A DNA stretch of 7,589 nucleotides from Candidatus Galloscillospira excrementavium (GTDB lineage Bacteria > Bacillota > Clostridia > Oscillospirales > Oscillospiraceae): assembly GCA_018711785.1 (NCBI GenBank), contig DVHW01000047.1, positions 1 to 7,589 of the forward strand. The letters run 5' to 3'. The notes under the pieces were generated by a model, which had not been told where the DNA came from, searched no databases, and worked only from the letters and a program-made list of their open reading frames with translations. Shown piece after piece: positions 4,911 through 7,589 of this stretch. The translations under genes and the position numbers were made by a program. Each line of letters opens with the position of its first letter. Within the stretch, counting starts at the first letter, position 1.

Positions 4911-5936
4911 CTGGTCCGCTCCCTCTTCCTTCGCCTGCTCCCGCTGCCAGCTCCGCCACAGCCGGAGGAGGGTGCGGCGGTCGTTGTCCTCCGGGTGGGC
5001 CAGGATGTGCTCGGCCAGCCGCCGCCGGGTCTGGCCGATGGCCTCCCCCCGCAGGCCCAGGCTCTTGAGCTCCCGCCCGGTAAGGGCCAGCCCCTCCAGG
5101 GCCGCCGCCTCCGGGTGCTCCACCGCCCGGCGCAGCTTCCGCTCCACCGGCAGGGCGGAGATGGGAAAGCCGGTCAGGCCGCAGAAGGCCCGCCAGCGCC
5201 CCTCTTTGGTCCCCGGCGACGCGGCCAGGGGGGAGAAGTCCAGCCCCTTGTCCCAGCCATAGAGGTGGTCCAGCAGCCCGGCGCGGACCATCAGGCCGAT
5301 GGCCTGAGGCCGTGGGGAGAGGAGGGTCTTCTCCATCTCGGTGCGGATGCGCTCCCGGGATACCGCCGCCACCCGCCCGGCGCACGCCTCCATGGCCCGG
5401 GCAGTCCCCGGCTCGATGGCAAAGCCCAGCTGGGCGGCGAAGCGCACCGCCCGAAGCATCCGCAGGGCGTCCTCGGCAAAGCGGCGCTCCGGCTCCCCCA
5501 CGCACCGCACCACCCCCGCCGCCAGGTCCTCCCGCCCGCCGAAGAGGTCCACTACCCCCCCGTCCCGGTCCAGGGCCATGGCGTTGATGGTGAAGTCCCG
5601 GCGGCCCAGGTCCTGCTCCAGGGTGGCGTCGAAGGCCACGGCGTCCGGGTGGCGGCCGTCAGCGTAGCCCTCCTCCCGGCGGAAGGTGGTCACCTCCACC
5701 GCCATGGGGCCGGAGAGGACGGTAACCGTGCCGTGCTTGAGCCCTGTGGGGATGGCCCGGCGAAAGAGGGCCATCACCTCCTCCGGCAGCGCCGAGGTGG
5801 TCACGTCCCAGTCCCCCGGCGCCCGGCCCAGCAGCAGGTCCCGCACACACCCTCCCACCGGGAGGGCCTCCTTCCCCGCCGCCCACAGCCGGCGGCACAG
5901 CCGGCGCACCGGGGCCGGTACCCGGTCCCAATCCAT
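4896..5936 (-). CDS. cca: CCA tRNA nucleotidyltransferase (class II)
   Basis: This enzyme adds or repairs the CCA end of tRNAs from CTP and ATP without a nucleic acid template. The 346-residue protein shows the class II order: GGCVRDLLLG (28-37), the metal-binding DxD in GDWDV (D42, D44), RRDFTINAM (112-120), and EDALRMLRAVRFA (155-167) with the nucleotide-selecting region after it. It has no clear C-terminal HD phosphohydrolase domain, which some relatives carry, so this is a short form. I chose the ATG at 5936 (MDWDRVP) because it places the GG motif at residue 28, as in relatives, and has AAAGGGGG upstream. The frame is open to an ATG at 6044, which also has a decent AAAGGA motif, but the 36 extra codons are AT-rich and lysine-rich, unlike the rest. 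A poly(A) polymerase call is less likely given size and host group. Confidence 0.94.
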   Translation of the reverse strand: MDWDRVPAPVRRLCRRLWAAGKEALPVGGCVRDLLLGRAPGDWDVTTSALPEEVMALFRRAIPTGLKHGTVTVLSGPMAVEVTTFRREEGYADGRHPDAVAFDATLEQDLGRRDFTINAMALDRDGGVVDLFGGREDLAAGVVRCVGEPERRFAEDALRMLRAVRFAAQLGFAIEPGTARAMEACAGRVAAVSRERIRTEMEKTLLSPRPQAIGLMVRAGLLDHLYGWDKGLDFSPLAASPGTKEGRWRAFCGLTGFPISALPVERKLRRAVEHPEAAALEGLALTGRELKSLGLRGEAIGQTRRRLAEHILAHPEDNDRRTLLRLWRSWQREQAKEEGADQGRGG

Positions 5937-5966
5937 CTTCTCTGCCCCCTTTCTGGTATCTTTTGC

Positions 5967-5995
5967 TTGCTTTCCGTCTATAATGTCTATATAAT
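5967..5995 (+). promoter_or_regulatory. Sigma-A-type promoter directed toward murC
   Basis: TTGCTT (5967-5972) and a perfect TATAAT (5990-5995) are separated by 17 bp. Transcription would start near 6002 and give a murC leader of about 210 nt. A second perfect TATAAT lies at 5979-5984 but has no good -35 at the right distance. If the longer cca start at 6044 were used, this promoter would lie inside cca coding sequence on the opposite strand. Confidence 0.65.
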
Positions 5996-6181
5996 ACTTA
6001 GGCCGCTTATGTCGTTCTTTCGCCTTTCTTGGCAGTACTGTCATTGTCTTGTCCTTTTTAGGTCTCTCTTTGGGTCTCTTGGCGCTGCTGCGGCTTTCTA
6101 TGTTCTCTTATGTTCCTTATATCCGCTTCTGCTGTCTATACCGCCTCCAACCCCGCGCACCTCTTCTATTGTGCTGAGGCT

Positions 6182-6210
6182 ATTATAAACTCTGAAAAAA
6201 GGTGTGTAAA
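6182..6210 (-). promoter_or_regulatory. Sigma-A-type promoter directed toward cca
   Basis: On the minus strand TTTACA (6210-6205) and a perfect TATAAT (6187-6182) are separated by 17 bp. The start site would be near 6175, giving a cca leader of about 240 nt to the ATG at 5936, or about 130 nt to the alternative ATG at 6044. The -35 ends only 3 bp from the murC start codon and overlaps its ribosome-binding region. Confidence 0.65.
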
Positions 6211-6213
6211 CCC

Positions 6214-7589
6214 ATGTCCGACTGCAATATCCACGACTATATGCGCCCCGGCGTCCGGGCCCACCTGGTGGGCATCGGCGGGGTGTCCATGGCCCCGCTG
6301 GCCGAGGTGCTCCACGGCATGGGGATGGCCGTCACGGGCTCCGACAGCCGGGAGAGCCCCGCGGTGGAGCATCTCCGCTCCCTGGGCATCCCCATCACCA
6401 TCGGCCACCTCCCGGAGAGTGTCCGGGGCGCGGAGCTCATCATCCGCACCGCCGCCGTCCACGACTCCAACCCCGAGATCGCCGCCGCCCGCTCCGCCGG
6501 CATCCCGGTCTTTGAGCGGGCCCAGGCCTGGGGTGCCATCATGAAGGGGTACAAGAACGCCCTGTGCATCTCGGGCACCCACGGCAAGACCACCACCACC
6601 TCCATGTGCACCCACATCGCCATGGCCGCCTCCGCCGACCCCACGGTGATGATCGGCGGCACCCTCCCCTTGCTGGGGGCGGGCCACCGGGTGGGCCGGG
6701 GGGACACCATCATCCTGGAGAGCTGCGAGTACTGCAACTCCTTTCTCTCCTTCTTCCCCACCGTGGCGGTGATTTTGGACATCGAGGCCGACCACCTGGA
6801 CTTCTTCAAGGACCTGGAGGACGTGGAGCACTCCTTCCGCACCTTCGCCGACCTGGTGCCGGAGGACGGCTGGATCATCGCCAACCGGGACGACGAGAAC
6901 ACCATGCGCACCCTGGCCGGGGAGAAGCGGCCCATGCTCACCTTCGGCCTGGAGGAGGGGGACGTCCACGCCGCCCACATCGCCTGGGACAGGGGCCTGC
7001 CCACCTTTGACATCATCTACCAGGAGAGGCCCTACGCCCATGTCTCCCTCCATGTGCCGGGGGTCCACAACGTGAAAAACGCCCTGGCCGCCGCCGCGTC
7101 GGCCATCGTGCTGGGCTTCCCCGCCCGGGCGGTGGAGGAGGGGCTGGCCGCCTTCCGGGGGGCCGCCCGCCGCTTTGAGCACAAGGGCGCCTACCACGGC
7201 GCCCAGATCTACGACGACTACGCCCACCACCCCGGCGAGCTCTCCGCCCTGCTGGACGCGGCGGAGTCCCTGGGCTACGCTCGCATCGTCTGCGCCTTCC
7301 AGCCCCACACCTATTCCCGCACCAAGGCCCTGTTCGACGACTTTGTAAAGGTCCTCAAGCGGCCCGACGTGACCCTGCTGGCCGAGATCTACGCCGCCCG
7401 GGAGGCCAACGAGTTCGGCATCTCCTCTGCCGACCTGGCCCGGCACATCCCCGGTTCCCGGTACTTCCCCACCCTGGAGGAGCTCACCGACGCTCTGAAG
7501 GCGGAGGCCCGGCCCGGCGACCTCATCCTCACCGTGGGCGCGGGGGACATCTACCTGGTGGGCGAGGCCCTGGTCCGCGCCGGCGAGCC
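6214..7589 (+). CDS. murC: UDP-N-acetylmuramate--L-alanine ligase (3'-truncated by window)
   Basis: MurC joins L-alanine to UDP-N-acetylmuramic acid using ATP, the first amino-acid step of cytoplasmic peptidoglycan precursor synthesis. 458 codons are present without a stop, close to the usual length of about 460, so only the last residues are missing. Visible motifs are the N-terminal nucleotide-fold GIGGVSM (20-26), the ATP P-loop GTHGKTTTT (121-129), the Mur ligase signature IEADHLD (190-196), and the C-terminal blocks DDYAHHP (334-340) and FQPHTYSRT (362-370). The segment ESCEYCNSFLSFFP (169-182) is of the clostridial MurC type. IEADH and DDYAHHP distinguish it from MurD, MurE and MurF. 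The ATG at 6214 is preceded by AAAAAAGG at 11 nt, a loose spacing. It is divergent from cca and probably transcribed from 5967-5995. Codon use is strongly GC3-biased, like the rest of the window. Confidence 0.96.
   Translation, partial: MSDCNIHDYMRPGVRAHLVGIGGVSMAPLAEVLHGMGMAVTGSDSRESPAVEHLRSLGIPITIGHLPESVRGAELIIRTAAVHDSNPEIAAARSAGIPVFERAQAWGAIMKGYKNALCISGTHGKTTTTSMCTHIAMAASADPTVMIGGTLPLLGAGHRVGRGDTIILESCEYCNSFLSFFPTVAVILDIEADHLDFFKDLEDVEHSFRTFADLVPEDGWIIANRDDENTMRTLAGEKRPMLTFGLEEGDVHAAHIAWDRGLPTFDIIYQERPYAHVSLHVPGVHNVKNALAAAASAIVLGFPARAVEEGLAAFRGAARRFEHKGAYHGAQIYDDYAHHPGELSALLDAAESLGYARIVCAFQPHTYSRTKALFDDFVKVLKRPDVTLLAEIYAAREANEFGISSADLARHIPGSRYFPTLEELTDALKAEARPGDLILTVGAGDIYLVGEALVRAGE

Larger units (their letters stand above)
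5937..6213. other. Divergent cca-murC intergenic region with overlapping leaders
   Basis: This 277-bp stretch is AT-richer than its surroundings, and its plus strand is pyrimidine-rich. It holds two promoters that face each other, so both transcripts would cover roughly 6002-6175. Short direct repeats are present, such as GGTCTCT at 6061 and 6073 and the TATGTTC copies near 6099-6115. I found no T-box, no tRNA-like element and no terminator in it. Confidence 0.55.

Noticed and set aside
5937..6213. T-box or other riboswitch in the murC leader
   Set aside because: No T-box AGGGTGG-type sequence, terminator/antiterminator pair or known aptamer core is visible. The leader is mostly unstructured pyrimidine-rich sequence.
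6110..6544. Plus-strand frame starting upstream of murC as a leader peptide or small gene
   Set aside because: It mostly overlaps murC in another frame, has no clear ribosome-binding site, and turns into P/S/A/R-rich shadow translation.
6166..7446. Minus-strand open frame of 426 codons opposite murC
   Set aside because: It is antisense to a clear MurC with all ligase motifs, and its translation is repetitive G/V/H/Q-rich sequence without any family signature.

Overview
This looks like chromosomal core DNA from a GC-rich, spore-forming, anaerobic member of the Clostridia. An Oscillospiraceae-type gut bacterium (Flavonifractor/Pseudoflavonifractor-like) is my inference and not a proven assignment. 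The reasons are the strongly GC-biased third codon positions, the sporulation pair yqfC-yqfD, the conserved yqfC-yqfD-phoH-ybeY-era cluster, and the start of a probable anaerobic ribonucleotide reductase gene behind NrdR-type operator sites. I see no phage, transposon, CRISPR, rRNA or tRNA signal.

Layout from left to right. Bases 1-43 hold the first 14 codons of a minus-strand gene, probably nrdD. Its promoter (104-132) carries two NrdR-box-like palindromes 32 bp apart. A gene-free stretch follows, then a minus-strand intrinsic terminator (351-385) that closes the next transcription unit. That unit runs right to left from 4798 to 451: yqfC, yqfD, phoH, a 24-codon mini-ORF, ybeY, an unrecognised two-helix membrane protein, and era. 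In the classical Bacillus order pgpH lies between phoH and ybeY, and dgkA and cdd lie between ybeY and era. Here the mini-ORF and the small membrane protein occupy those slots. Upstream of yqfC, a terminator hairpin whose loop contains the stop codon of cca (4896-5936, minus) separates cca from the cluster. To the right of cca lies a 277-bp divergent intergenic region, followed by murC on the plus strand (6214 to beyond the window end).

Functionally the genes fall into translation and RNA housekeeping (era, ybeY, cca, phoH), sporulation (yqfC, yqfD), cell wall synthesis (murC) and deoxynucleotide supply (nrdD). Era and YbeY both act on 16S rRNA and 30S maturation, which fits their co-transcription. 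The most interesting signals are small-scale: the double ATGA-coupled mini-ORF between phoH and ybeY, the NrdR operator geometry, the face-to-face cca and murC promoters that would give transcripts with about 170 nt of complementary 5' leader, and the unknown membrane protein in the dgkA position. Most of the window is ordinary conserved chromosome, and I did not find a new multi-gene system.
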